Shown here in pieces: positions 1 through 5,195 of a stretch of DNA of 15,967 bases. The translations under genes and the position numbers were made by a program. Below the pieces are notes generated by a model. That model searched no databases. It saw nothing but the letters and a program-made list of their open reading frames with translations, and was not told the DNA's origin. How positions within the stretch are numbered: position 1 is the first letter of the stretch; the number at the start of each line of letters is the position of its first letter. Source of the stretch: Dehalococcoidia bacterium. Its GTDB lineage: Bacteria; Chloroflexota; Dehalococcoidia; GIF9; AB-539-J10. Location: contig JAGMBH010000108.1 of assembly GCA_023129815.1 (NCBI GenBank), positions 1 through 15,967 of the forward strand, read 5' to 3'.

Positions 1-250
1 TAATTTGAATTATCTGCCACCCACCCCGGTATCCACTCTGGAGAAGGCTTACAGAATTGGCAAGAAAGCAGGGTTAAAGTTTGTCTATCTGGGCAATGTT
101 CCCGGACATGAGTATGAGAATACCGTTTGCTATTCTTGTGGCAAGACAGTCGTTCGCCGCATTGGTTATGATACTCAGGTAGTGGGACTGGATGATTCTA
201 AATGCAAGTTTTGTGGCAGTGAGCTTAATTTCAGAGTAAGGCTAAAGTAG
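1..250 (+). CDS. AmmeMemoRadiSam-type radical SAM enzyme, C-terminal end (5' truncated by window edge)
   Basis: The visible 82 or so residues match the C-terminal part of the radical SAM protein of the AmmeMemoRadiSam cluster. They contain the segment LPPTPVSTLEKAYRIGKKAG, then YLGNVPGHEYENT, then a zinc-ribbon-like tail with cysteine pairs (CYSC and, 22 residues later, CKFC). The reading frame is open to the left edge and the codons before the TTG at position 5 (N, then L-N-Y) fit the family, so that TTG is internal and the real start lies outside the window. The radical SAM core with its CxxxCxxC cluster is not visible. Proteins of this group are found with AMMECR1-domain and Memo-domain proteins; their shared substrate is not known to me. 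An AMMECR1 gene follows 779 bp downstream, supporting the call. No Memo gene is in the window; it may lie upstream. Confidence 0.8.
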   Translation, partial: NLNYLPPTPVSTLEKAYRIGKKAGLKFVYLGNVPGHEYENTVCYSCGKTVVRRIGYDTQVVGLDDSKCKFCGSELNFRVRLK

Positions 251-263
251 GGTGTTTAAAAAC

Positions 264-346
264 GTAGTGCGCGGCTTTAGCCCTGTGTAGTAGCGAAGAT
301 TACTACACGGGGTAGCCTCGTGCACGACCCTTTAGGGTCGCACTAC
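264..346. repeat. GTAG-bounded palindromic repeat, family A, nested copy
   Basis: The element starts GTAGTGC and ends GCACTAC. It holds the CGACCCTTTAGGGTCG hairpin near the right end and a nested GTGTAGTA/TACTACAC inverted repeat in the middle. It is preceded by GGTGTTTAAAAAC, a flank also seen, with small changes, before repeats at 9394, 6714 (minus strand) and 11129 (minus strand). The right half reappears at 10933-11002 with a short internal insertion. It lies in the 251-606 gap, which otherwise holds only GGGAGAGG-type repeats. Confidence 0.85.
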
Positions 347-386
347 AAAAATCTTAGGCGTGCAGGTTATTAAACCGGGCGGGGTG

Positions 387-410
387 AATCCTCTCCCTCG
401 AAGGGAGAGG
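387..410. repeat. CTCTCCC/GGGAGAGG hairpin repeat, upstream copy
   Basis: CCTCTCCC, a TCGAA loop and GGGAGAGG form a perfect 8-bp stem. The same 24-bp unit, differing only in the loop, is at 957-980, so the DUF559 gene lies between direct copies. Degenerate copies of the half-motif (GAGGGAGAGG) are seen at about 442-451 and 478-487, and a larger relative (CTCCCCTGGCGGGAGGGAG) at 555-581. Confidence 0.8.
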
Positions 411-606
411 AGGGATAGGGATGAATAGTCCTTGTCCTCTTGAGGGAGAGGATTTTGACGGAGATTGGTCTTCCACTGAGGGAGAGGAATCGCATGGAAG
501 TTGGTCTCTCTAAAGGTGAGGGAGTTTATAGAAAGTTATGCAGAATATCATAGTCTTCCCTCCCCTGGCGGGAGGGAGTTAGAGGGAGGGGGATTAAAAG
601 CAGGGG

Positions 607-939
607 ATGAAAACAAACCTTGCCCGTGAGCTTCGCCGAAGAGAGACTAACGCTGAAAAGGCCTTGTGGGCGAGATTGAGGAAGAGCCAATTGGAAGGCG
701 TAAAGTTCCGAAGGCAGCAGCCTATAGGCCCTTATATTGTTGATTTTGCCAGTTTTGAGAAGAGGGTTATAGTTGAAATTGATGGTGGTCAACATAATGA
801 GAGCGAGGTAAGGGGGAGGGATGAGGAGCGGGCAGAGTGGCTAAAAGAGAAAGGTTATCATGTTCTAAGGTTCTGGAACAATGAAGTTCTGGTGAATATG
901 GAGGGGGTTTTGGAAGTGATAAGACAAGCTTTGAGGTGA
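607..939 (+). CDS. DUF559 (Vsr-like) endonuclease-domain protein
   Basis: This 110-residue protein matches the DUF559 family of small restriction-endonuclease-fold proteins related to very-short-patch-repair nucleases. Diagnostic segments are the N-terminal LARELRRRETNAEKALWARL, then KFRRQQPIGPYIVDF, then VIVEIDGGQH, and a C-terminal YHVLRFWNNEV. Candidate catalytic acidic residues are D46, E57 and D59, with Q62 and H63 next to them, as in PD-(D/E)XK-like nucleases. The length is typical of stand-alone members. The ATG at 607 has only a weak GGGG upstream. It sits between the two AmmeMemoRadiSam genes and is flanked by direct copies of a CTCTCCC hairpin, so I infer it is an insertion. The biological role of this family is not established; DNA repair or element mobility are both possible. 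Confidence 0.88.
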   Translation: MKTNLARELRRRETNAEKALWARLRKSQLEGVKFRRQQPIGPYIVDFASFEKRVIVEIDGGQHNESEVRGRDEERAEWLKEKGYHVLRFWNNEVLVNMEGVLEVIRQALR

Positions 940-956
940 GTTTTCACCCTCACCTT

Positions 957-980
957 AATCCTCTCCCATCAAGGGAGAGG
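957..980. repeat. CTCTCCC/GGGAGAGG hairpin repeat, downstream copy
   Basis: It has the same 8-bp stem as the copy at 387-410, with loop ATCAA instead of TCGAA, in the same orientation. It lies just after the DUF559 stop codon and before the AMMECR1 promoter candidate. Confidence 0.8.
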
Positions 981-984
981 AAGT

Positions 985-1013
985 TTGTAGGCATTTGTGC
1001 CGGATACTATAAT
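985..1013 (+). promoter_or_regulatory. candidate promoter for the AMMECR1-domain gene
   Basis: A perfect TATAAT lies at 1008-1013, with TTGTAG (only TTG matching consensus) at 985-990 and a 17-bp spacer. A start about 7 bp after the -10 box would leave a leader of under 10 nt and would cut into the Shine-Dalgarno at 1015-1023. Use of this promoter is therefore uncertain. Confidence 0.35.
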
Positions 1014-1028
1014 TAAAGGGAGGTATTT

Positions 1029-1544
1029 ATGAAAGAGGGACTTCATCCCATAGTGAAATTGGCTAAGGAAACAGTGGAAAGCTATATCCGTGAGGGTAAA
1101 ATACCTCAGCCGAAAGAACTGACTCCTGAGATGAGAGAACGAGCGGGCGTTTTTGTTTCCATTCACAAGCAAGGCGAGTTAAGAGGCTGCATTGGCACTT
1201 TTGAGCCGACTAAAGCCAATGTAGCTGAGGAGATTATGACCAATGCTATTAGCTCGGCTACCAGAGACCCTCGTTTCCCCCCAATAGCTGCATCCGAGCT
1301 GGGTGACCTGGAATATAGCGTGGATATTCTTACTAAGCCTGAGCCGGTAGGTGATGTAAGTCAACTGGATGCGAAAAAGTATGGGGTGATTGTGGAGATT
1401 GGTTTCCGGCGAGGGCTTTTGCTGCCTGATCTGGAGGGTGTGGACACAGTTGAGAGACAGATCGAGATTTGCCGACTCAAGGCCGGGATATCCTTTGACG
1501 AACCTGTTAGCCTTTATCGTTTTGAGGTAAAGAGATTCAAGTAG
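1029..1544 (+). CDS. AMMECR1-domain protein (AmmeMemoRadiSam system protein A)
   Basis: This 171-residue protein is a full-length AMMECR1-domain protein. The hallmark LRGCIG is at residues 51-56, followed by the conserved SSATRDPRFPP stretch around 74-84, GDLEYSVDILTKPEPV around 92-107, and the region with GLLLPDLEGVDTVERQIEI. The ATG at 1029 is well supported by the strong Shine-Dalgarno AAAGGGAGG at 1015-1023. In prokaryotes this domain is found with a Memo-family protein and a radical SAM protein; the reaction is not known to me. The C-terminal end of the radical SAM partner is at the left edge of the window, but a DUF559 gene and repeats separate the two, so co-transcription from upstream may have been weakened. 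A toxin-antitoxin promoter starts 9 bp after the stop. Confidence 0.9.
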   Translation: MKEGLHPIVKLAKETVESYIREGKIPQPKELTPEMRERAGVFVSIHKQGELRGCIGTFEPTKANVAEEIMTNAISSATRDPRFPPIAASELGDLEYSVDILTKPEPVGDVSQLDAKKYGVIVEIGFRRGLLLPDLEGVDTVERQIEICRLKAGISFDEPVSLYRFEVKRFK

Positions 1545-1552
1545 CCGGCTGG

Positions 1553-1581
1553 TTGACATTATGACATATATCTGTTATAGT
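1553..1581 (+). promoter_or_regulatory. sigma70-type extended -10 promoter of the RHH/RelE operon
   Basis: TTGACA is at 1553-1558 (perfect), followed by a 17-bp spacer and TATAGT at 1576-1581 (5 of 6). TGT precedes the -10 box, giving an extended -10. The Shine-Dalgarno AGGAG is at 1603-1607, 6 bp before the ATG at 1614. The A/T-rich stretch between the -10 box and the start contains partial inverted repeats that could bind the antitoxin, but I see no clear operator. Confidence 0.75.
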
Positions 1582-1613
1582 GAGCAAAGATAATTAAGCT
1601 ATAGGAGTTAAGC

Positions 1614-1853
1614 ATGAAAAAAACTATGGTTTATATTAGTGAGGAGAGTCACCAGGGGCTGAAGAAATTAGCTTTTGAGAAGAATGTTTCTATTGCTGAG
1701 CTCATTCGGAGGGCTATTGATATCGTCTACGGAGAGGATATTGAAGACATTAAAGATATGGAGGAGGAATTAGCTCGATATCAAAGCCAACTTGGCTCGG
1801 CAATAGAGTTGGAAGAGTATCTGAGCCGGAAGAAGGCATGTGCACAAGGTTGA
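1614..1853 (+). CDS. ribbon-helix-helix (CopG-like) antitoxin
   Basis: This 79-residue protein opens with the pattern of a ribbon-helix-helix DNA-binding domain: a short strand (KKTMVYIS), then helix LKKLAFEKNVSIAELIRRA at about 16-34. The acidic, helical C-terminal half (about 41-70) would be the toxin-binding region. It is expected to neutralise the toxin encoded next to it and to repress their shared promoter, as is usual for type II systems. Its last 14 bp overlap the start of the RelE-like gene, supporting translational coupling. The start is set by AGGAG 6 bp upstream. The family call rests on fold pattern and gene partnership rather than on a named subfamily. Confidence 0.85.
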   Translation: MKKTMVYISEESHQGLKKLAFEKNVSIAELIRRAIDIVYGEDIEDIKDMEEELARYQSQLGSAIELEEYLSRKKACAQG

Positions 1854-2109
1854 GCTTACTCTTAGGGCCCAGCATGAATTAGATAAGCTTGGCAGGGTAG
1901 AGTTTGAGCGTATAGTTGCCGTTATTCGTGCGCTGGAGGCTAATCCTCGCCCTTTAGGAGTAAGAAAGCTCAGGGGACCTATTTATCGAATTCGTGTTGG
2001 CGATTGGCGTATTATTTACGCTGTGTTTGATAAGGATCGACTGGTGATTGTCGGTAAGATAGCTAGACGTTCCGAAGATACTTATAATAAAGTTGATAGG
2101 CTATTCTAA
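1840..2109 (+). CDS. RelE/ParE-superfamily toxin
   Basis: This 89-residue protein has the RelE/ParE layout: two N-terminal helices (HELDKLGRVEFERIVAVIRALEANPRPLG) and a C-terminal sheet with LRGPIYRIRVGDWRIIYAV (about 44-62) and LVIVGKIARRSEDTY (about 68-82). The basic residues R50, R52, R57, R76 and R77 and the late tyrosine Y82 lie where RelE-type mRNA interferases have catalytic or RNA-binding residues, so cleavage of ribosome-bound mRNA is the likely activity, though ParE-like gyrase targeting cannot be excluded. The start is GTG at 1840, inside the end of the antitoxin gene, with the weak ribosome site AGAAGG at 1831-1836. The 14-bp overlap suggests translation coupled to the antitoxin. 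Confidence 0.87.
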   Translation: MHKVELTLRAQHELDKLGRVEFERIVAVIRALEANPRPLGVRKLRGPIYRIRVGDWRIIYAVFDKDRLVIVGKIARRSEDTYNKVDRLF

Positions 2110-2138
2110 GGTTTTCCTGTGCCTCTTTTGAAGGACTA

Positions 2139-2189
2139 GTAGTTGCCCAATTTATGGGGCGAGAAGGGCCTGATAAATCAGGCAACTAC
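2139..2189. repeat. GTAG-bounded double hairpin, family B, forward copy
   Basis: It starts GTAGTTGCCC and ends GGCAACTAC. It contains two hairpins in inverted order (TTGCCCAAT/ATGGGGC, and GCCTGAT/ATCAGGC) with GAGAAGG between them. The reverse complement of 4063-4113 matches it at 49 of 51 positions, so the DUF47/PiT operon is bracketed by inverted copies. Further copies or halves are at 9394-9419, 6700-6714 and 11080-11129. Confidence 0.9.
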
Positions 2190-2192
2190 AAA

Positions 2193-2214
2193 AATTTGGG
2201 GGTGAAACACCTCT
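2193..2214. repeat. family E repeat (GGGGGTGAAACACCTC hairpin), forward copy
   Basis: This 22-bp unit contains GGTGAAACACC, which can form a small hairpin. An identical 22-bp copy in inverse orientation is at 6551-6572. Both sit next to GTAG-type repeats. Confidence 0.75.
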
Positions 2215-2265
2215 AAGATAGCTGAAATTGAACAGGGAATCAAAATTAAACAGCCTGATAGCAAC

Positions 2266-2319
2266 AAAGGAGGTGATGTGTCACTAATCATATGGACGAC
2301 TACAAACGACTTCTCATAA
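2266..2319 (+). other. maximal Shine-Dalgarno followed by a 13-codon ORF
   Basis: AAAGGAGGTGAT at 2266-2277 is fully complementary to the usual 16S rRNA 3' end. A GTG at 2278 opens a 13-codon ORF ending at TAA 2317-2319. This could be a leader peptide of the phosphate operon or the remnant of a lost gene that kept only its start region. A second short ORF overlaps it (see 2292-2417). Confidence 0.25.
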
Positions 2320-2417
2320 TAAGGTGTGCTATGATATACTGCGAGGTAGAAATAAAAGAGCGCCCTCGTCCGCCCATCCCTTTATCTGGCGAGGGAGCGG
2401 AGTTATATTTTGGCTAA
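2292..2417 (+). CDS. possible 41-residue upstream ORF overlapping the DUF47 start
   Basis: An ATG at 2292 opens a 41-residue frame starting MDDYKRLLIIRCAMIYCE and ending ELYFG, whose TAA at 2415-2417 overlaps the TTG start of the DUF47 gene by 8 bp. The DUF47 and PiT genes overlap by the same distance, so translational coupling is conceivable. The strong Shine-Dalgarno at 2266-2277 is about 15 bp upstream, which is too far to be ideal. The middle part covers a CCCTCG/CGAGGG inverted repeat and may be non-coding. I do not recognise the peptide. Confidence 0.2.
   Translation: MDDYKRLLIIRCAMIYCEVEIKERPRPPIPLSGEGAELYFG
2327..2340 (+). promoter_or_regulatory. candidate -10 region for the DUF47-PiT operon
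   Basis: TGCTATGAT gives an extended -10 match (TATGAT at 2330-2335), overlapping an alternative TATACT at 2335-2340. No good -35 box is seen; TTCTCA at 2311-2316 is the best, 18 bp before TATACT. A hairpin-forming CCCTCG/CGAGGG pair at about 2363-2394 would lie in the leader. Confidence 0.35.
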
Positions 2418-3039
2418 GTTCCTAATAACGCCCAGAGATACGAAGTTTTATGACTTGTTCGAACAGGACACTGCTAATCTAGTCACGGCGGCAGAAAAGC
2501 TAGTTGACTTCTTTGAGAACTACGAAGATGTTGAAGTGAAAGCGCAGCAACTCAAGGATTTGGAGCACCAGGGTGACATCATCACTCACGAGATAATACA
2601 GAGGTTGCATCGCACTTTCGTGACTCCTATTGATAGGGAGGATATTGCTCTCCTGGCCCAAACCTTGGATGATGTCATGGATTTCATCGAGGCTGCTGGC
2701 AGAACTGCCTTCCTTTACCACATTACCCAACCCACGGAAAGGGCACGACAGCTAACCTTAATCGTGGCTAGGGTAACCTATCAGTTGAACGAGGTACTGC
2801 CTCGCTTACGTCACCGTGACCAGTTTCCCCGGATTCTGGAACAGTGTGTGGAGATCAATAGTTTGGAAAACGAGGCTGATGATGTATTGCATGCTGCTTT
2901 AGCTGAGCTATTTGATGATGCCACGGATGCATGTGACATAATCAAATGGCGCGAAATCTACCAACATTTGGAAGACGCTACTGATCGAGGCGAAGATGTA
3001 GCCAATGTTCTCGAAGGTATAGTATTGAAGCATGCCTGA
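2410..3039 (+). CDS. DUF47 family PhoU-like phosphate transport regulator
   Basis: This 209-residue all-helical protein matches the DUF47 (PhoU-like) family, which usually pairs with PiT permeases and is thought to regulate phosphate uptake. Its metal-site-like acidic motifs are placed as expected: LEHQGD at 51-56, TPIDREDIALLAQTLDDVMDFI at 72-93, SLENEADDVLH at 151-161 and YQHLEDATDRGEDVANVLE at 184-202. The length is typical. The start is TTG at 2410, supported by CGGAG at 2398-2402. Its end overlaps the permease start by 8 bp, indicating one operon and a regulator acting on that permease at the cytoplasmic face of the membrane. Confidence 0.92.
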   Translation: MAKFLITPRDTKFYDLFEQDTANLVTAAEKLVDFFENYEDVEVKAQQLKDLEHQGDIITHEIIQRLHRTFVTPIDREDIALLAQTLDDVMDFIEAAGRTAFLYHITQPTERARQLTLIVARVTYQLNEVLPRLRHRDQFPRILEQCVEINSLENEADDVLHAALAELFDDATDACDIIKWREIYQHLEDATDRGEDVANVLEGIVLKHA

Positions 3040-4024
3040 TCCCCTGGCACTGCTAATCCTGGTGATTACAGCGGCCATTGGCTTCGGCATTGTGAACGGG
3101 GTTAATGATGCTGCTAATGCCATCGCTACAGTGATCGGTACTCGTAGCCTCTCTCCTCGGGCGGCCATAATTATGGCTGCCTTTCTTAATTTCGCTGGGG
3201 CAGCCACAGGCACTGCCGTGGCGATAACCATTGGCAAAGGGATTGTTTACTCTGAAGCCTTGACTACGAGTATTGTGCTTGCTGGAAGTGGGGCAATTAT
3301 TATCTGGGCTGTTGTCGCCACACGCTATGGCATGCCCATAAGTTTGACCCATGGGTTGGTGGCGGGACTGGTAGGGGCTGGCATTGCTACTTCGGGTAGT
3401 AAAATCATCGTTTGGGGGGTTCTGGGGAAGGTGCTTTCTGCCGTCGGCATCGCCCCTCTCTTAGGCCTTAGCGGTGGTTTTTTGGTCATGGTGGCTATAA
3501 TGTGGCTTTTCCGAAGAGCCGCGCCGGAAAAGATGCGAGGTGTCTTCAGCAACCTGCAGATCCTTTCGGCAGCCTTCCTGGCTTATAGTCACGGCAAGAA
3601 TGATGGTCAGATGCCTATTGGCTTAATCGCCATGGCTTTAATGGTCTATCATGGATACGGCGAATTCTATATCCCCTTCTGGGCTGTGGTAGTTTCCGCA
3701 GCTTCAATTAGCTTTGGCACTCTTATTGGTGGGTGGCGAGTTATCAGAACACTGGGATTAAAGGTGACCACCTTGCGTCCCGTCCATGGATTTGCCGCTG
3801 AGGCATCGGCGGCTACTGTTATTGAAGTTGCCTCACACTTCGGTATTCCTGTAAGCACCACACACTGTATCACCACGGCGATCATGGGGGTAGGTGCTAC
3901 AAGACGTCTCTCCGCAGTGCGGTGGGGGATAGCCAGAAATATTGTCTTAACCTGGATTTTGACCTTTCCCGCCTGTGCTATCCTCGGCTGGATTATAGCC
4001 TCTATCTTAAAGCTCGCCTTTTAA
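3032..4024 (+). CDS. PiT-family inorganic phosphate (or sulfate) permease
   Basis: This 330-residue polytopic membrane protein carries both halves of the PiT internal duplication. The first half has GIVNGVNDAANAIATVIGT (19-37) and PISLTHGLVAGLVGAG (102-117). The second has SHGKNDGQMPIG (186-197) and the signature region GFAAEASAATVIEVASHFG followed by IPVSTTH (253-278). About ten hydrophobic segments are visible. PiT proteins are cation-coupled phosphate symporters; some members carry sulfate, but the DUF47 gene immediately upstream, overlapping by 8 bp, favours phosphate. The ATG at 3032 lies within the end of the upstream gene. The stop codon directly abuts a GGCGGGG/CCCCGCC hairpin. Confidence 0.93.
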   Translation: MPDPLALLILVITAAIGFGIVNGVNDAANAIATVIGTRSLSPRAAIIMAAFLNFAGAATGTAVAITIGKGIVYSEALTTSIVLAGSGAIIIWAVVATRYGMPISLTHGLVAGLVGAGIATSGSKIIVWGVLGKVLSAVGIAPLLGLSGGFLVMVAIMWLFRRAAPEKMRGVFSNLQILSAAFLAYSHGKNDGQMPIGLIAMALMVYHGYGEFYIPFWAVVVSAASISFGTLIGGWRVIRTLGLKVTTLRPVHGFAAEASAATVIEVASHFGIPVSTTHCITTAIMGVGATRRLSAVRWGIARNIVLTWILTFPACAILGWIIASILKLAF

Positions 4025-4043
4025 GGCGGGGATAAACCCCGCC
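4025..4043. repeat. GGCGGGG/CCCCGCC hairpin (family C half)
   Basis: A perfect 7-bp stem with a 5-nt loop (ATAAA) begins one base after the permease stop codon. No T tract follows, so it is a weak candidate for a factor-independent terminator. It is the right half of the family C element seen in full at 8446-8520 and 11019-11075, and could end or stabilise the transcript. Confidence 0.7.
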
Positions 4044-4062
4044 ACTCCTCCTGAAATATTTC

Positions 4063-4113
4063 GTAGTTGCCTGATTTATCAGGCCCTTCTCGCCCAATGA
4101 ATTGGGCAACTAC
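4063..4113. repeat. GTAG-bounded double hairpin, family B, inverted copy
   Basis: It is the inverse of 2139-2189, with 49 of 51 positions identical. It starts GTAGTTGCCTGA and ends TTGGGCAACTAC. Together the two copies flank the DUF47/PiT operon. Confidence 0.9.
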
Positions 4114-4120
4114 ATACTAC

Positions 4121-4320
4121 AATTGTTAACATCTAAACTCTAAATTCGAATATCCAAACTCTAAACAAATTCCTTTGGAATGCAAAAAGCAAAAATAAAG
4201 ATGCAAAATGACAGAGCAAAAGTTAAAAAGTTTTGCATTTTGAATTGTCATTTTGACTTTTGACCTTTGATTTTTAATTTTCTGTTTTGTTTCGCATTTG
4301 ATATTTTGTGCTTAGGATTT
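4121..4320. repeat. A/T-rich imperfect palindrome, family F
   Basis: The left end (CTAAACTCTAAATTCGAATA) and right end (GATATTTTGTGCTTAGGATTT) are imperfect inverted repeats. The interior folds back around AAAGTTAAAAAGTTTT, with A-rich then T-rich arms. Its left 34 bp and right end recur at 15629-15859, and a shorter relative is at 6573-6673. No credible ORF lies within. It is MITE-like in form, but I see no target-site duplication. Confidence 0.75.
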
Positions 4321-4428
4321 CCCTTGTGTAGTGGCGGGGTTTATCTCCGCCGCCACGAGCAAACAAATGTAGTGCGACCCTTTAGGGTCGTGCGCAAGGC
4401 TAAAGCCTTGCACTACGAGGTTCTTTCT
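4321..4428. repeat. 108-bp composite repeat (families C + A), first copy
   Basis: It contains a family C hairpin (4328-4356, GTAGTGGCGGGG...CCGCCAC), a GAGCAAACAAAT linker, then a complete family A element (4369-4416, GTAGTGC...GCACTAC with inner hairpins CGACCCTTTAGGGTCG and GCAAGGCTAAAGCCTTGC). A direct copy at 15860-15967 is identical at 102 of 108 positions by eye. ORFs across this region are repeat artefacts. Confidence 0.88.
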
Positions 4429-4502
4429 GAGTGTAGCGCCAAGGTTTATCCTCAGTGATAAGGAAAAGCAAGAGGGAGATATGGAAGTTGCCAGCCCAGC
4501 TT

Positions 4503-4583
4503 GGTTGGGGACAAGCCCCGACCCTACGAGATTGCTTCGGCATGATCCTTCCCCTTCACTGTGTTCAGGGTCAGGGTGACAAA
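4503..4583. repeat. family C half-element and family D repeat
   Basis: GGTTGGGGACAAGCCCCGACC followed by CTAC (4503-4527) is an inverted family C half. The following GAGATTGCTTCGGCATGATC...GTGACAAAATG (4528-4583) is the inverse of the type seen at 9515-9590, ending near TGTCATTCTGACCCTGA, and resembles 14901-14936. The rest of the 4025-4720 gap, other than the repeats and promoter listed, shows nothing recognisable. Confidence 0.6.
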
Positions 4584-4608
4584 ATGAACAGCCAAAGGCT
4601 TGCTTACT

Positions 4609-4630
4609 ACAAGTTAGGCAATTCCTTGCC
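4609..4630. repeat. 22-bp direct repeat upstream of hicBA, a copy of the tubulin-like gene's 3' end
   Basis: The unit begins ACAAGTTAGGCAATTCC and matches 5198-5219 at 21 of 22 positions. The downstream copy encodes, on the minus strand, the last residues GTELPNL of the tubulin-like protein. The upstream copy reads GKELPNL followed by TAG in the same relative frame. It therefore looks like a duplicated 3' gene end created when the hicBA segment was inserted. Confidence 0.8.
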
Positions 4631-4659
4631 AAGCTAATGGTTGAAAAGCCTGTGGTATT

Positions 4660-4689
4660 TTGAGTGTTGTTGTGATTACCTGTTATACT
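4660..4689 (+). promoter_or_regulatory. candidate extended -10 promoter of hicBA
   Basis: TATACT at 4684-4689 (5 of 6) is preceded by TGT, giving an extended -10. TTGAGT at 4660-4665 is a fair -35 box with an 18-bp spacer. The strong Shine-Dalgarno AAGGAGG is at 4708-4714, 6 bp before the GTG start at 4721. The -10 region (CTGTTATACT) closely resembles that of the RHH/RelE operon (CTGTTATAGT). Confidence 0.6.
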
Positions 4690-4720
4690 ACAAAGGCAGT
4701 CTAGTTCAAGGAGGAAAACG

Positions 4721-4942
4721 GTGAAAGCAGTAACCGGGGTTATTCGAAAAGGGCAAAAATATTATATTGGCGAATGCTTAGAGATAGACGTGGTGACTCA
4801 AGGAAAGACTATAGATGAGGCGCTTAGCAATCTTAAGGAAGCAGTGGCGCTTTATTTTGAAGGCGCGCCAACGCCAAGCATAGCAACTCAGGAACCCCCC
4901 CTTCTAGTTACCATAGGTGTAGAAGAATATGCCTCCCCGTAA
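4721..4942 (+). CDS. hicB: HicB-family antitoxin (short form)
   Basis: This 73-residue protein has the partial RNase H-like fold expected of HicB: strands TGVIRKGQKYYIGECLEIDVVTQG, then helix TIDEALSNLKEAVALYFEG at 30-48. It lacks the added C-terminal DNA-binding domain (HTH or RHH) found in longer HicB proteins, so self-repression, if present, must work differently or through the complex. It should bind and inhibit HicA. The start is GTG at 4721, supported by AAGGAGG. The gene order antitoxin-toxin is the reverse of the classical hicAB order, and the genes overlap by 14 bp. The module is flanked by 22-bp direct repeats, suggesting it was inserted. Confidence 0.87.
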   Translation: MKAVTGVIRKGQKYYIGECLEIDVVTQGKTIDEALSNLKEAVALYFEGAPTPSIATQEPPLLVTIGVEEYASP

Positions 4943-5180
4943 GCCTCCGGTTCTTTCAGGGAGAGCGCTGGTAAAGGCTCTAGAGAGCTTAGGTTATCAG
5001 CAAGTTAGCCAACGTGGCAGTCATGTGAAGCTGAAGAAACGCTACCATGAAGGTGAGCATACCCTAGTTGTCCCTCTCCATAAGGAACTTGACAGGGGAA
5101 CGCTTGGTAGCATTATTAACCGGGTGAAGAAATACATCCCCGAGGAAACTATCCTTGAAGCACTTCAGCGGCATAAATAG
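4929..5180 (+). CDS. hicA: HicA-family toxin (mRNA interferase)
   Basis: This 83-residue protein matches HicA. It has the dsRBD-like layout with SGRALVKALESLGYQQVSQRG and the key GSH at 30-32, in which H32 is the expected catalytic histidine. These are followed by TLVVPLHKELDRGTLGSIIN (about 45-64) and a short C-terminal extension. HicA toxins bind and cleave mRNA and are blocked by HicB. The ATG at 4929 lies 14 bp inside the end of hicB, so translation is probably coupled. All the recognisable family motifs are intact, so the toxin is likely functional. It ends 15 bp from the convergent tubulin-like gene, with no terminator in between. Confidence 0.9.
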   Translation: MPPRKPPVLSGRALVKALESLGYQQVSQRGSHVKLKKRYHEGEHTLVVPLHKELDRGTLGSIINRVKKYIPEETILEALQRHK

Positions 5181-5195
5181 GCAAAACCGTATTCG

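Noticed and set aside
264..346. Repeated palindromes as a CRISPR array
   Set aside because: The repeats are dispersed singly over the window, vary in sequence and are not separated by uniform spacers; no cas genes are present.
526..795. Minus-strand ORF over the DUF559 gene start and the upstream repeats
   Set aside because: It runs antisense to the DUF559 gene and through the GGGAGGG repeat region. The predicted peptide is low in recognisable features.
2266..2277. AAAGGAGGTGAT as a 16S rRNA fragment
   Set aside because: It is the complement of the 16S rRNA 3' end, that is, an ideal ribosome-binding site. The surrounding sequence has no rRNA similarity that I can see.
4369..4416. Cloverleaf-like folding of the family A element as a tRNA-like gene
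   Set aside because: It has an outer stem and two inner hairpins, but at 48 bp lacks the TPsiC loop, anticodon arm length and invariant bases of a tRNA. It is better explained as a double-hairpin repeat.
4267..4637. Plus- and minus-strand ORFs of 60-106 codons across 4267-4637
   Set aside because: They are translations of the repeat families A, C, D and F. The same peptide fragments (such as RPFRVVRKAKALH) recur at other repeat copies (9429-9495, 14816-14860), showing they come from repeats.
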